A stretch of DNA of 64,000 nt from Streptomyces catenulae (GCF_000718015.1 NZ_JODY01000030.1:1-64000); one strand, 5' to 3'; counted from the stretch's first letter, positions 17,210 to 25,641 are shown. The notes: generated by a model from the sequence alone, not told the origin. A program made the numbers and translations.

Positions 17210-18019
17210 TCAGCCGAACGTCGCGTACGTCAGCCAGTCGTCGAGCACCGCGCGCTCGCCGATGATCTCCACGCGGTCGCTGTCGGCGGGCAGCCGCTGG
17301 AAGGCGAGCAGAAGCAGATCGGTGAGGGGGCCGCGGACCGCGACGGTGGCCTTCTCGTGGGCGCGGCGGTGGACGACGCGGTCACCGGAGAGGTCGAGCA
17401 GCCATTCGGCGGTCAGCTCCGGCAGGGCGTCGGTGGCGTGCAGGTGGACCGAACGGCCGGGCGCGAACGGCGACTTGATGCCCTCGCGGGCGGCCAGCCG
17501 CGCGGCGACCTCGGGCAGCGCGCCGAGCTGGAACCACTCGTCCAGGCAGTCCGCCGCCATCTCCGGGGCGACCTCGAAGGGCACCCCGGCGGTCAGCGCG
17601 GCGTCGGCGCGGTGCACCAGCGTCTCGTGGGCGATCCGCCGCGACCAGAACCCGGCCCGCCGCTCCGGCGTCCACGTCCACACCACGGCCTCCGGACCGG
17701 CCTCACGCAGCGCCCGCACCGCCTGCTCGGCGCCCTCGGCGAGCCAGCTGTCGAGGGCGTCCGGGTCGTCGCCCTCGGGACCCTGGACCCCCGGGACGTC
17801 GCTGAACGCGAGGGCTTCGGTGACGCGGCGGGCGACCATCCGCCCGGCCCAGCGGTGCGCGCCGCCGACGTGCCGGATCAGGTCGACGAGCTTCCAGTCC
17901 GGGCACGTCGGCACGGTGGCGGTGAGATCGGCGCCGCGCACGGTGTCCCGGAACGCCTCGGCCTCCGCGAGGAGTTCGGCACAGTACCGCTCGTGGCTGA
18001 GTGATCCTTGGAGTGTCAT
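17210..18019 (-). CDS. Maleylpyruvate isomerase family mycothiol-dependent enzyme
   Basis: DinB/MDMPI-fold protein of 269 aa. The metal-binding pattern of the fold is visible as LVDLIRHVGGAHRWAGRM in the first third and IAHETLVHRADA near the middle; the N-terminus YCAELLAEAEAFRDTV and the C-terminal MDMPI_C-like part (WLLDLSGDRVVHRR...) are typical. Such enzymes use mycothiol, the actinobacterial thiol, for isomerisation or thiol transfer; the exact substrate is unknown. It starts with ATG 18019 and is convergent with the LLM oxidoreductase, 38 bp between stops. No operator is seen upstream. Confidence 0.85.
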   Translation of the reverse strand: MTLQGSLSHERYCAELLAEAEAFRDTVRGADLTATVPTCPDWKLVDLIRHVGGAHRWAGRMVARRVTEALAFSDVPGVQGPEGDDPDALDSWLAEGAEQAVRALREAGPEAVVWTWTPERRAGFWSRRIAHETLVHRADAALTAGVPFEVAPEMAADCLDEWFQLGALPEVAARLAAREGIKSPFAPGRSVHLHATDALPELTAEWLLDLSGDRVVHRRAHEKATVAVRGPLTDLLLLAFQRLPADSDRVEIIGERAVLDDWLTYATFG

Positions 18020-18104
18020 GGGCGCACCGTATTACGGCGGCTCCCCGGGGCGCGCCGGAATTACCCGAACACGCGGGCGAGCCGTTTCCGCCCCGGGCGC
18101 GGTG

Positions 18105-19175
18105 TCAGCGGCAGCAGTCCGGGGCGAGGCCGGTGGGGAGGCGCTCGCCGCCGAAGACCGATGTGGTGGCCTCGTCGCCGCCGAGCGCCGCGACCGCGAG
18201 CAGCAGCGAACCGGCCGTCCAGGAGGTCCGCTCCTGCGGCCAGATCGTCTCGTCGTCGAAGACGTACCCGGTCCAGTACATGCCGTCGTCGGCGCGCAGG
18301 TGCTGGATCCAGGTGAGGATCTGCACGGCGCGGTCGGACTCGCCCATCGCCCAGAGCGCGAGGGCCAGTTCGGCGCTCTCGCCGCCGGTCACCCACGGGT
18401 TGGGCAGCACACAGCGCACCCCGAGCCCGGGGACGACGAACGCGTCCCACTGCGCGTCGATCCGGTCCCGGGCGGCGCCGCCGCGGACCGCGCCGCCGAG
18501 GATCGGGTAGTACCAGTCCATGGAGTAGCGGGACTTGTCGAGGAACCGCTCGGGGTGCTCGCGCAGCGCGTGGCCGAGGCGGCCGAGCGCCAACTCCCAG
18601 TCGGGCTGCGGCTCCTCCCGCTGTTCGGCCATGGCCAGCGCGCACCGCAGCGCGTGGTGGACGGAGGAGGAGCCGGTCAGCAGCGCGTCGGCGACGGGCG
18701 TGCCGTCGTCCTCCCGCTTCCAGCCGATCTCGCCGCCGGGCTGCTGGAGGGCGAGGACGAACTCGATCGCGGCGTAGACGGCGGGCCACATGCGGTCGAG
18801 GAACGTCTCGTCGCCGGTGGACAGGAAGTGGTGCCAGACGCCGACGGCGAGGTAGGCGCAGAAGTTGCTCTCCCGCCCGCGGTCGGTGGGCGCCTCCGCG
18901 TCGCCGTCGGCGTACGCGGCGTACCAGGAGCCGTCGGGGTTCTGGGTGCGGCGCAGCCAGTCGTACGCCGCCGCGGCGCGCCCGTGCTCACCGGCGGCGT
19001 CGAGCGCCATGGCCGCCTCGGTGTGGTCCCACGGGTCGAGGTGGTGACCGCGGAACCACGGGATGGCGCCGTCGGGGCGCTGGGTGGCGAGGATGCCGGC
19101 GACCGTACGGGCGGCCTGTTCGGCGGTGAGCACCCCGGGGAGGACGAGGCGTTCGGTGCGGCCGGGGCTGGTCAC
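18105..19175 (-). CDS. Alpha/alpha-barrel protein (prenyltransferase/glycoside-hydrolase-like)
   Basis: Cytoplasmic protein of 356 aa built of paired helices, annotated in relatives as prenyltransferase or squalene-oxidase-repeat protein. Landmarks: ILATQRPDGAIPWFRGHHLDPWDHTEAAMALD, YDWLRRTQNPDGSWYAAYADG, and GESAELALALWAMGESDRAVQIL, i.e. repeated QxPDGxxxW-type toroid motifs. No signal peptide or membrane segment. GTG 19175 overlaps the upstream methyltransferase stop (GTGA), so the two are translationally coupled; together with the glycosyltransferase they form a three-gene operon. A role in trimming or modifying a glycosylated lipid is inference only. Confidence 0.78.
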   Translation of the reverse strand: MTSPGRTERLVLPGVLTAEQAARTVAGILATQRPDGAIPWFRGHHLDPWDHTEAAMALDAAGEHGRAAAAYDWLRRTQNPDGSWYAAYADGDAEAPTDRGRESNFCAYLAVGVWHHFLSTGDETFLDRMWPAVYAAIEFVLALQQPGGEIGWKREDDGTPVADALLTGSSSVHHALRCALAMAEQREEPQPDWELALGRLGHALREHPERFLDKSRYSMDWYYPILGGAVRGGAARDRIDAQWDAFVVPGLGVRCVLPNPWVTGGESAELALALWAMGESDRAVQILTWIQHLRADDGMYWTGYVFDDETIWPQERTSWTAGSLLLAVAALGGDEATTSVFGGERLPTGLAPDCCR

Positions 19176-19906
19176 TTGGCAGCCGCCTCGGGCAGGTGCG
19201 GCTTGGTGGCGTAGGCGACGAAACTCTTGCCGATGAGGGGGTTGAGCGCCTGCTCGGCGAGCCGGGTGGCCAGCGGCTTCTTCATGATGTCCCAGACCAG
19301 CAGCTTGTGGAACGCCTTCACCGGCAGCACCTGGTCGTTGTCGACCCCGAAGGCGCATTTCAGCCACCAGTAGGGGCTGTGGAGTCCGTGGGCGTGATGG
19401 GTGCCGTACGGCTTGAGCCCGGCGGCGCGCATCTTGCCGAGGAGTTCGTCGCCGCGGTAGATGCGGATGTGGCCGCCCTCGACCTCGTGGTACGCGTCGC
19501 TCAGCGCCCAGCAGATCTTCTCGGGGCCGTAGCGCGGGACGGTGACGGCGATACGGCCGCCGGGGCGCAGCACCCGCACCATCTCGGCGAGGACGCCCTT
19601 GTCGTCGGGGATGTGCTCCATGACCTCGGAGATGATGACGACGTCGAAGGAGTCGTCGGGGAACGGCAGGGCCAGTGCGTCGCCCTCGATGGCGGTGGCG
19701 GTGGCACCGGCGGGCGCCTCACCCGCCTCCTCCATGGCGGCGAACCACTTGGTGACCTCGCGGATCTCGTCGGCGTTCCGGTCGAGGGCGACGACCTGTG
19801 CGCCGCGGCGGTAGCACTCGAAGGCGTGGCGACCGGCGCCGCAGCCCAGGTCGAGCACGCGGTCGCCCGGGGCGAGCGGGAAGCGGGAGAAGTCGACGGT
19901 CAGCAC
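19172..19906 (-). CDS. Class I SAM-dependent methyltransferase
   Basis: Methyltransferase of 244 aa with GTG start. Motif I is VLDLGCGAGRHAFEC, the acidic end of strand 2 is ALDRNADEI, motif II is FDVVIISEVMEHIPD and motif III is LRPGGRIAVTVPR, typical of Methyltransf_11. The C-terminal part has an aromatic stretch (HSPYWWLKCAFG) that may bind substrate or membrane. It is second in the operon: 60 bp after the glycosyltransferase stop and overlapping the alpha/alpha-barrel gene. It probably methylates a glycosylated product of its neighbour; that is inferred from linkage. Confidence 0.88.
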   Translation of the reverse strand: MLTVDFSRFPLAPGDRVLDLGCGAGRHAFECYRRGAQVVALDRNADEIREVTKWFAAMEEAGEAPAGATATAIEGDALALPFPDDSFDVVIISEVMEHIPDDKGVLAEMVRVLRPGGRIAVTVPRYGPEKICWALSDAYHEVEGGHIRIYRGDELLGKMRAAGLKPYGTHHAHGLHSPYWWLKCAFGVDNDQVLPVKAFHKLLVWDIMKKPLATRLAEQALNPLIGKSFVAYATKPHLPEAAAK

Positions 19907-19966
19907 GGCGTTCTGCTTTCGTCCGGCGGGGCGGGGCGGTGGGAACTCGGGGGCGGTACGGGGGTG

Positions 19967-21340
19967 CTAGGCGCGCGCGGCGGGGCTCGGCGCGGCGGCG
20001 CGGCGGGCGCCGGTGGCGGGCTGCCGGGCGATGGCCTCGCGGTAGCGCTCGGCGGTGCCGAGGGCCGCCTGCCGCCAGGTGAAGCGGGCGAGGACCCGTT
20101 CGCGTCCGGCGGCGCCCAGGCGGCGGCGGAGCGCGGCGTCGCCGAGGAGGCGCAGCAGTCCGTCGGCGAGGGCTCCGGCGTCGCCCGGCGGCACGGCGAG
20201 GCAGGTGTCGCCGTCGGGCCCGGCGACCTCGGGGATGGCGCCGCCGGTGGTGGCGAGCAGCGGGGTGCCGGTGGCCATCGCCTCGGCGGCGGGCAGCGAG
20301 AACCCTTCGTAGAGGGAGGGGACGCAGGAGATCTGGGCGCTGCGCACCAGGTCGACCAGTTCGGCGTCGGTGATGCCCTTGACGAACTCGATGGCGCCGG
20401 AGAGTCCGAGGCGTTCGACGGCGGCGGCGACCGGCCCGTCGTCGGCGCGCTTGCCGACCACGACGAGGTGGGCGTCGGGGTGCTCCGTACGGACCTTGCC
20501 GAGCGCCTCGACGAGGTGGATCAGGCCCTTGAGGGGGACGTCGGCGCTGGAGGTGGTGACGATGCGGCCGGGCACCTCGGGGACGGACGGGTCCGGGGAG
20601 AAGAGGTCGGTGTCGGCGCCGATGGGCACGACGTGGATGCGGTCGCCGCGGACGCCGAGGTCGTCGATGATCTCCTGGCGCGAGGAGCCGGAGACGGTGA
20701 GGACGGACGGCAGGCGGCGGGCGACGCGCTTCTGCATGCGGGTGAAGCCGTACCAGCGGCGGACCGAGAGGCGGCGAACCGTTCCGTCGGCGGCGGCGAG
20801 GTCGAGGCGCCGGTCGACGGTGATGGGGTGGTGGACGGTGGTGACCAGCGGGGCGCCGAGCGCGCCGGGGCCGCCGAGCAGACCGTAGCCGAGGGTCTGG
20901 TTGTCGTGGACGACGTCGAACTCGCCGCGGCGGGCGGCGAGGTGACGGCGGGCCCGCAGCGAGAAAGTGAGCGGCTCGGGGAAGCCGCCGGTCCACATGG
21001 TGGCGACCTCCAGCGCGTCGACCCAGTCGCGGTACTCGCCGCGCTTCGGCGTGCGGAACGGGTCGGGCTGGCGGTAGAGGTCGAGGCTGGGCAGTTCGGT
21101 GAGCGGGACGCCCTCGTCGAGCACCGGGTAGGGCTGGGCGCCGATGACCTCGACGGTGTGTCCGAGGCGGGCCAGTTCGCGGGAGAGGTGGCGTACGTAG
21201 ACGCCCTGCCCGCCGCAGAACGGGTTCCCCTTGTACGTCAGCATCGCGATGCGGAGGGGGTCGTCGCCGTGCGGCCGGGCGGTGGTGGAGGGAGCGCCAC
21301 CGGGGCGGGGCGTCGCTGCCTGGACGGCCTCTGCGGTCAC
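19967..21340 (-). CDS. Glycosyltransferase family 4
   Basis: GT-B fold glycosyltransferase of 457 aa from GTG 21340. The N-terminal Rossmann domain shows MLTYKGNPFCGGQGVYVRHL (acceptor side) and DVVHDNQTLGYG; the C-terminal GT4 domain shows the hinge VTTSSADVPLKGL and the donor-binding EX7E motif in PSLYEGFSLPAAEAMATGTPLL. The tail is Ala/Arg-rich. It is the first gene of a GT-methyltransferase-alpha/alpha-barrel operon and is divergent from the KstR-like repressor. The KstR-type box lies 57 bp upstream of its start, so the operon is a likely target. The acceptor is unknown; a lipid or sterol acceptor would fit the regulation but is speculative. Confidence 0.88.
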   Translation of the reverse strand: MTAEAVQAATPRPGGAPSTTARPHGDDPLRIAMLTYKGNPFCGGQGVYVRHLSRELARLGHTVEVIGAQPYPVLDEGVPLTELPSLDLYRQPDPFRTPKRGEYRDWVDALEVATMWTGGFPEPLTFSLRARRHLAARRGEFDVVHDNQTLGYGLLGGPGALGAPLVTTVHHPITVDRRLDLAAADGTVRRLSVRRWYGFTRMQKRVARRLPSVLTVSGSSRQEIIDDLGVRGDRIHVVPIGADTDLFSPDPSVPEVPGRIVTTSSADVPLKGLIHLVEALGKVRTEHPDAHLVVVGKRADDGPVAAAVERLGLSGAIEFVKGITDAELVDLVRSAQISCVPSLYEGFSLPAAEAMATGTPLLATTGGAIPEVAGPDGDTCLAVPPGDAGALADGLLRLLGDAALRRRLGAAGRERVLARFTWRQAALGTAERYREAIARQPATGARRAAAPSPAARA

Positions 21341-21397
21341 GCGCGGCCCCCTTTTCCTCACTGGACGTCCGCCGGAGCGTAACCGCTGGCGGTAATC

Positions 21398-21411
21398 TAG
21401 AACAAGTTTCA
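21398..21411. promoter_or_regulatory. KstR-type operator between GT operon and kstR
   Basis: TAGAACAAGTTTCA satisfies TNNAACNNGTTNNA fully. It lies 57 bp from the glycosyltransferase start and 172 bp from the repressor ATG, so it could serve both autoregulation and control of the GT operon. A separate 8-bp palindrome CTGATCAG occurs at 21426-21433. Confidence 0.8.
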
Positions 21412-21583
21412 GAACTGAAGAGCTACTGATCAGTTCACGAGCTGTTGAATCTACCGGCCGGTCACGGAGCCAGAGGAGCCGCATCGGGTGATTCGCGCCA
21501 CGGCCGGGGCCCCTGCCATGCTGTGCCGATCGCACCACCGGCACAGCACCGCATCGCGGACGAAATGCCACGGAATGGGACAT

Positions 21584-22282
21584 ATGACTACGGAATCCAG
21601 GGCGGCCAGGCCGGCACTTCCCGCGAGTCCACCCCTGACCGAACGTCAGGAGGCGCGGCGCCGACGCATCCTGCACACCAGCGCCCGGCTGGCCGGCCGC
21701 GGCGGCTTCGACGCCGTCCAGATGCGCGAGGTCGCCGAATCCTCCGGCGTCGCCCTCGGCACCCTCTACCGCTACTTCCCGTCCAAGGTGCACCTGCTGG
21801 TCGCCACCATGCAGGACCAGCTCCAACACCTGCACACCACGCTCCGCAAACGCCCGCCGTCCGACGAGGACCCCGGCGCCCGCGTCGCCCAGACCCTGAT
21901 GCGGGCCTTCCGCGCCCTGCAACGCGAACCCCACCTGGCCGACGCCATGGTGCGCGCCCTCACTTTCGCCGACCGCTCCGTCAGCCCCGAGGTCGACACC
22001 GTCTCCCGCCTCACCACCACGATCATCCTCGACGCCATGGGCCTAGACGGCCCGCCCACCCCCGAACAGCTCTCCGCCGTCCGCGTCATCGAACACACCT
22101 GGCACTCCGCCCTGATCACCTGGCTCTCGGGCCGCGCCTCGATCGCCCAGGTCAAGATCGACATCGAGATGGCCTGCCGGCTGATCGCAGTCACGGCCGG
22201 CGGGGGCGGGGACGAGGCGGGGGCCGGGAACGGGACTGCGGCGGGGAATGGGACTGCGGCCGGGGCCGGGGCCGGGAGGTAG
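21584..22282 (+). CDS. kstR: KstR-like TetR-family repressor
   Basis: TetR repressor of 232 aa from ATG 21584 (ATG 21575 also possible). The HTH is unmistakably KstR-like: RRRRILHTSARLAGRGGFDAVQ and VALGTLYRYFPSKVHLLV, which parallels the mycobacterial VAVGTLYRYFPSKVHLLV. The ligand domain keeps the family pattern (LADAMVRALTFADRS, HSALITWLSGRAS). In Mycobacterium KstR represses cholesterol catabolism and is released by a sterol-CoA intermediate. The last ~30 residues are a low-complexity Gly/Ala/Asn tail absent from KstR, coded by a GGGGCCGGGAAC-like repeat. Five matching operators occur in this window. Identification as a functional orthologue is likely but unproven. Confidence 0.85.
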   Translation: MTTESRAARPALPASPPLTERQEARRRRILHTSARLAGRGGFDAVQMREVAESSGVALGTLYRYFPSKVHLLVATMQDQLQHLHTTLRKRPPSDEDPGARVAQTLMRAFRALQREPHLADAMVRALTFADRSVSPEVDTVSRLTTTIILDAMGLDGPPTPEQLSAVRVIEHTWHSALITWLSGRASIAQVKIDIEMACRLIAVTAGGGGDEAGAGNGTAAGNGTAAGAGAGR

Positions 22283-22773
22283 AGGGGGCGTTCGGTTCGG
22301 TTCGGGCGAGGGGGAGCTGTCGGTGGGGTGGCTTCGGTGGCGCTCGGGCTGGGGTGCTTGGGCGGGCTGGGGTTGGGGCGCCTCGGTGGCGGTGGGGTGG
22401 TTGGCTTCGGTGGGGGTTGGCTTCGGCGCCGATCGCGCAGAGGTGCCTGGGCGTCGGTGGGCGGTTGGGTGCCGGTGGGCGGTTGGCTTCCGCGGCGCTC
22501 GGGCGCGATCGCCTCGGCGGTGGGGCGGTTGGCTTCCGCCGCGCCGTGAAGGGTTCCTTCCGGTGGGGGCCGGGGTAGTTGGCCCGCAAGGGGGCCTCCC
22601 GACCCCTACGGGATGCGCCCTACGGGTCCCGGCCGAACCCGCCCGGCCGCCGTACGGAAGACGCCCCGCCCCCTCCCCCGCAGCTCCGCACAAACGACGC
22701 AGGGCCCGACGCCGTTCGCGTCGGGCCCTGCGTGCGGTGCGTATCCCCCGCGCCGCCGTGTTCCGCCTGCCTG
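22283..22773. other. G-rich low-complexity spacer plus inverted-repeat arm
   Basis: About 490 bp without a convincing gene. From 22283 to ~22560 the top strand is strongly G/T-rich with degenerate repeats of GGTGGGGTGGCTTCGGTGG type, a continuation of the repeat that encodes the repressor's tail. G-runs could form G-quadruplexes. The segment 22575-22614 is the left arm of a perfect 40-bp inverted repeat. Sequence 22660-22773 is the 3' flank of the lipoprotein gene, with CGACGCCGTTCGCGTCGGGCC-like dyads that could terminate transcription. Confidence 0.6.
22575..22614 (+). repeat. 40-bp inverted repeat, left arm
   Basis: Begins GTAGTTGGCCCGCAAGGGGG and ends CCCCTACGGGAT. It is the exact reverse complement of 23415-23454. 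The homology continues imperfectly on the inner side, so both arms would encode similar short peptides (MARKGASRPLRD...). The pair encloses the lipoprotein gene, 800 bp apart. Confidence 0.9.
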
Positions 22774-23244
22774 CTACTTCTGGATCGGCGGGCAGGAACC
22801 GCTCTCCTCGCCGACCGAGTTGATCTCGGCGTTGGAGCGCGGGTCACCCGCGTAGTTGATCTGGTCGGTGCACTTCACGCCGGGCTTCTTCGGCGTACCG
22901 ACCGGCTTGGCGCCCTTCTCCGGCGCCGGGCAGTGACCCGTCTGCTCCCCGATGGAGTTGATCTCCGCGTTGGACCGCGAGTCGTTCTTGATCTGATCCG
23001 TGCACTTCACACCGGACTTGTTGGGCGTCTTGGCCGCCGCGCCGCCCGCGGAGCCCTGACCGGCCTTGGCGGTGGCGGAACCGCCGCCGTCCGCGGGCGC
23101 CTCGGCGGAGGACGAGGAGGAGGACGCCGAGGAGGACGAGGTGTCGGTGCCGCCGTCCTGGCAGGCGGTGAGCCCGAATGCGGCGATGGTGATCACCATG
23201 GCGGCAGCGGCCTTACGAGCGTAGCGGCGGGTGGGGTGCGACAC
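22774..23244 (-). CDS. Lipoprotein with duplicated Cys motif
   Basis: Exported lipoprotein of 156 aa from GTG 23244 (a TTG at 23286 would add 14 residues). The signal peptide ends in the lipobox LTAC (FGLTACQDG), so the Cys should be lipidated. A Ser-rich linker of about 30 residues follows. Then come two tandem copies of a ~36-residue unit: GVKCTDQI...SRSNAEINSIGEQTGHCP and GVKCTDQI...PRSNAEINSVGEESGSCP. Each has two Cys that may form one disulphide. I recognise no catalytic motif. The gene lies inside a perfect 40-bp inverted repeat and has no operon partners. Function unknown; small ligand or peptidoglycan binding is possible. Confidence 0.75.
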   Translation of the reverse strand: MSHPTRRYARKAAAAMVITIAAFGLTACQDGGTDTSSSSASSSSSSAEAPADGGGSATAKAGQGSAGGAAAKTPNKSGVKCTDQIKNDSRSNAEINSIGEQTGHCPAPEKGAKPVGTPKKPGVKCTDQINYAGDPRSNAEINSVGEESGSCPPIQK

Positions 23245-23693
23245 GTTCTTCCCGATCTCTCCGAGGGTTCCGGCTTCTGAGGACAAGAGTGCCGAGCCTC
23301 GCTGATGCTTCGCCGACGTACGGGTAACGCGCCACTAACGTCCGACGGGAGGCGGGGTGGGGGCCGGGGTGTCTGTCGCGGGAGCGGGCCCGGTGGTGGC
23401 GTCCCGTACGGGGGATCCCGTAGGGGTCGGGAGGCCCCCTTGCGGGCCAACTACCCACCTCAACAGCGGATTTACCCACTCCGGCCCAACGACCTCACGC
23501 CCCGACCGCACCCGCCTCCGCGGCCCCTCCTCCCCCTTGGCACCTCACTCCTTGGGCCCCTCACCTTTGGCCCCTCGCTCTTGGCCCCTCAGCCCCGAAC
23601 CTCACCCTTCCCCTCGCGGCACTCCCCCTTCACCCCACCCCGATCACACCCCGGGCACCGCCTCCCCTCAACTCACCGCTCCTCCCCCCCCAC
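23245..23693. other. C-rich spacer with inverted-repeat arm, no gene
   Basis: About 450 bp. It includes the lipoprotein's promoter side, the right inverted-repeat arm (23415-23454) and a markedly C-rich, G-poor top strand from 23450 to 23693 (many CCTCACC/CCCCTC runs). Frames through it give Pro/Ser-rich peptides without domains. The strand asymmetry mirrors the G-rich spacer at 22283-22560 on the other side of the lipoprotein. Confidence 0.6.
23415..23454 (-). repeat. 40-bp inverted repeat, right arm
   Basis: Exact reverse complement of 22575-22614. It begins ATCCCGTAGGGGTCGGGAGG and ends GGGCCAACTAC. No transposase lies between the arms and no target-site duplication was recognised. Confidence 0.9.
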
Positions 23694-23930
23694 TCACCCC
23701 TCCTCCGGTGGGAAGACCGCCTTCCCGCCGCCCGCCAGCGTGATGATGATCGCTTCCACCGGGCAGCTCTCGGCTGCTGCCAGGACGGGGTCCGTGGCGT
23801 CCGTTTCGGGGGTCGACGGGTGGGACTGGCGGGCGGTGTCGAGGCGGAAGTGGTCGGGGGCGGTGGCGGCGCACATGCCGGAGCCGATGCAGACGCCGCG
23901 GTCGACGTCCACGTGCCAGCGGTCGCCCAT
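23694..23930 (-). CDS. [3Fe-4S]-type ferredoxin
   Basis: Small electron carrier of 78 aa. The cluster ligands are Cys14, Cys20 and Cys56 in CIGSGMC and ESCPVEAI; the fourth Cys of a [4Fe-4S] site is missing, which is the hallmark of [3Fe-4S] ferredoxins that feed cytochromes P450. It starts with ATG 23930, overlapping the aldehyde dehydrogenase stop (TGATG), so the two are co-translated. A CYP125-like P450 lies 12.6 kb away under the same kind of operator, making it a plausible redox partner. That pairing is inference. The C-terminus (ITLAGGGKAVFPPEEG) is a short tail. Confidence 0.92.
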   Translation of the reverse strand: MGDRWHVDVDRGVCIGSGMCAATAPDHFRLDTARQSHPSTPETDATDPVLAAAESCPVEAIIITLAGGGKAVFPPEEG

Positions 23931-25381
23931 CACGCACCTGCCGGGAGGTGGATCATCTTGTGCTCCAGGTATTCGCCGAAGCCCTCGGGGCCGAATTCGC
24001 GGCCGATGCCGGAGTTCTTGTAGCCGCCGAACGGGCCGAGCATGTCGATGCTGAAGGTGTTCACGGAGTAGGTGCCGGTACGGACGCGGCGGGCGAGGTC
24101 GATGCCGCGGTCGGTGTCGGCGGTCCACACGGAGCCGGACAGGCCGTACTCGGAGTCGTTGGCGATGCGGACCGCCTCCGCCTCGTCCTCGTACGGGAGC
24201 AGGCAGATCACCGGGCCGAAGATCTCCTCGCGGGCGATGCGCATGGCGGGGGTGACGTCGCCGAAGAGGGTGGGTTCGACGTACCAGCCGGTGGGTTGGG
24301 AGGACGGGACGGAGCCACCGGCGAGGAGCTTGGCGCCCTCCTGGCGGCCGAGGGCGATGTAGTCGAGGGAGCGTTGCTGCTGGCGGCGGGCGACGAGGGG
24401 GCCGAGTTCGGTGGCGGGGTCGAGGGGGTCGCCGACGGTCAGCCCGTCGGCGGCGGCGGCGAACCGTTCGGCGATCTCGTCGTAGTGGGAGCGCGGGGCG
24501 AGGATGCGGGTCTGGGCGACGCACGCCTGACCGTTGATCATCCAGGCGAACGGGGTGATCCCGGCGACCGCGGCGTCGAGGTCGGCGTCGGGCAGGATCA
24601 CCGCGGCGGATTTGCCGCCCAACTCCAGGGTGACGCGGCTGAGGTTGCGGGCGGCGACCTCCATGACGCGTTTACCGGCGGCGACGGAGCCGGTGAACGA
24701 CACCTTGTCGACGCCGGGGTGGCCGACGAGGTATTCGCTGACCTCGCGGTCGGCGGGGAGGATCGACAGGACGCCCGGCGGCAGGCCCGCCTCCGTCGCG
24801 ATGTCGGCGAGGAGGTACGCGTCGAGCGGGGTCTCCGGCGAGACCTTGAGGACGACGGAGCAGCCCGCGAGGAGGGCGGGGGCGAGTTTGGCGGCGGCGG
24901 TGAACTGCGGGACGTTCCAGGGGACGACCGCGGCGACGACTCCGACGGGTTCGCGGCGGACGAGCAGCGGGCCGAGGACGCCGGTGCGACGTTCCTCGAA
25001 GGGGAAGTCGCGGGCGACGGTCAGCGCGGCGTCCCAGGCCAGCATCGCGGCGAGTGCCTGGACCATCACGCCGGAGGTGTAGGGGGTGCCGTTCTCGGCG
25101 CTGATGACCTTGGCGATCTCCTCGCTGCGGACGGCGACGGCGTCCTTGATGCGGGTGACCACCGCGATCCGTTCGTCGAGCGGGGCGTCTGCCCAGACGC
25201 CGGAGTCGAAGGAGGTACGGGCGGCGGTGACGGCGCGGTCGACGTCGGTGCGGGTGGCGTGCGGGACGCGGCCGATGAGTTGTTCGGTGTGCGGGGAGAT
25301 CACGTCGAGGGTGTCGGTCCCGGCGGGGTCGACGAGTGCCCCGCCTATGTAGAGCTTGCCGTGTTCGACGAGGTCGCTCAT
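23930..25381 (-). CDS. NAD(P)-dependent aldehyde dehydrogenase
   Basis: Aldehyde dehydrogenase of 483 aa, the normal length. The NAD-binding segment is VVPWNVPQF with KVSPETPLDAY; the general base is Glu253 in TLELGGKSAA and the nucleophile is Cys287 in NGQACVAQTR. The C-terminal EIFGPVICLLPY and FGGYKNSGIGREFG motifs are complete. ATG 25381 was chosen because the family N-terminus (LYIGGALVDPAG) begins shortly after. The ferredoxin is co-translated downstream. The palindrome at 25520-25534 lies 139 bp upstream. Oxidation of an aldehyde from P450-initiated side-chain degradation would fit the regulon, but the substrate is not determined by sequence. Confidence 0.92.
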   Translation of the reverse strand: MSDLVEHGKLYIGGALVDPAGTDTLDVISPHTEQLIGRVPHATRTDVDRAVTAARTSFDSGVWADAPLDERIAVVTRIKDAVAVRSEEIAKVISAENGTPYTSGVMVQALAAMLAWDAALTVARDFPFEERRTGVLGPLLVRREPVGVVAAVVPWNVPQFTAAAKLAPALLAGCSVVLKVSPETPLDAYLLADIATEAGLPPGVLSILPADREVSEYLVGHPGVDKVSFTGSVAAGKRVMEVAARNLSRVTLELGGKSAAVILPDADLDAAVAGITPFAWMINGQACVAQTRILAPRSHYDEIAERFAAAADGLTVGDPLDPATELGPLVARRQQQRSLDYIALGRQEGAKLLAGGSVPSSQPTGWYVEPTLFGDVTPAMRIAREEIFGPVICLLPYEDEAEAVRIANDSEYGLSGSVWTADTDRGIDLARRVRTGTYSVNTFSIDMLGPFGGYKNSGIGREFGPEGFGEYLEHKMIHLPAGA

Positions 25382-25519
25382 GGCTGCCGCCTCCCGCGGT
25401 CGGCGCCCCGTCCGGTGTGCGGGAGCGGGGCGGTGACTTCCGTCAACTGGCTGCGCGTCATGCGTGTCCGGCGCCGTCACGGTCCGTCCGCCGGGTCGGG
25501 CGGGGCGGCATCCGCGATT

Positions 25520-25534
25520 CTGACGGCGCGTCAG
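25520..25534. promoter_or_regulatory. CTGACGnnnCGTCAG palindrome (site 3)
   Basis: CTGACG-GCG-CGTCAG, a perfect inverted repeat in context TT...TT, in the divergent region between the aldehyde dehydrogenase and the MBL hydrolase. It is closer to the dehydrogenase (139 bp from its ATG). Confidence 0.75.
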
Positions 25535-25641
25535 TTATGGGTCGTTGAACTGATACCACCTACCGGAGCAGGAGTCCACAGGACCTCCGGGAACCGGCGG
25601 CGGGGCCCCGCGCCGACACCGTTCCCGCGATCCCGATCCGT

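Noticed and set aside
21635..21649. CTGACC-GAA-CGTCAG as a fifth palindrome site
   Set aside because: It lies inside the repressor coding sequence and encodes the common TetR motif LTERQEA, so coincidence is likely.
22575..23454. Insertion sequence with terminal inverted repeats
   Set aside because: No transposase or target duplication; the enclosed gene is a lipoprotein. Kept only as an unexplained inverted repeat.
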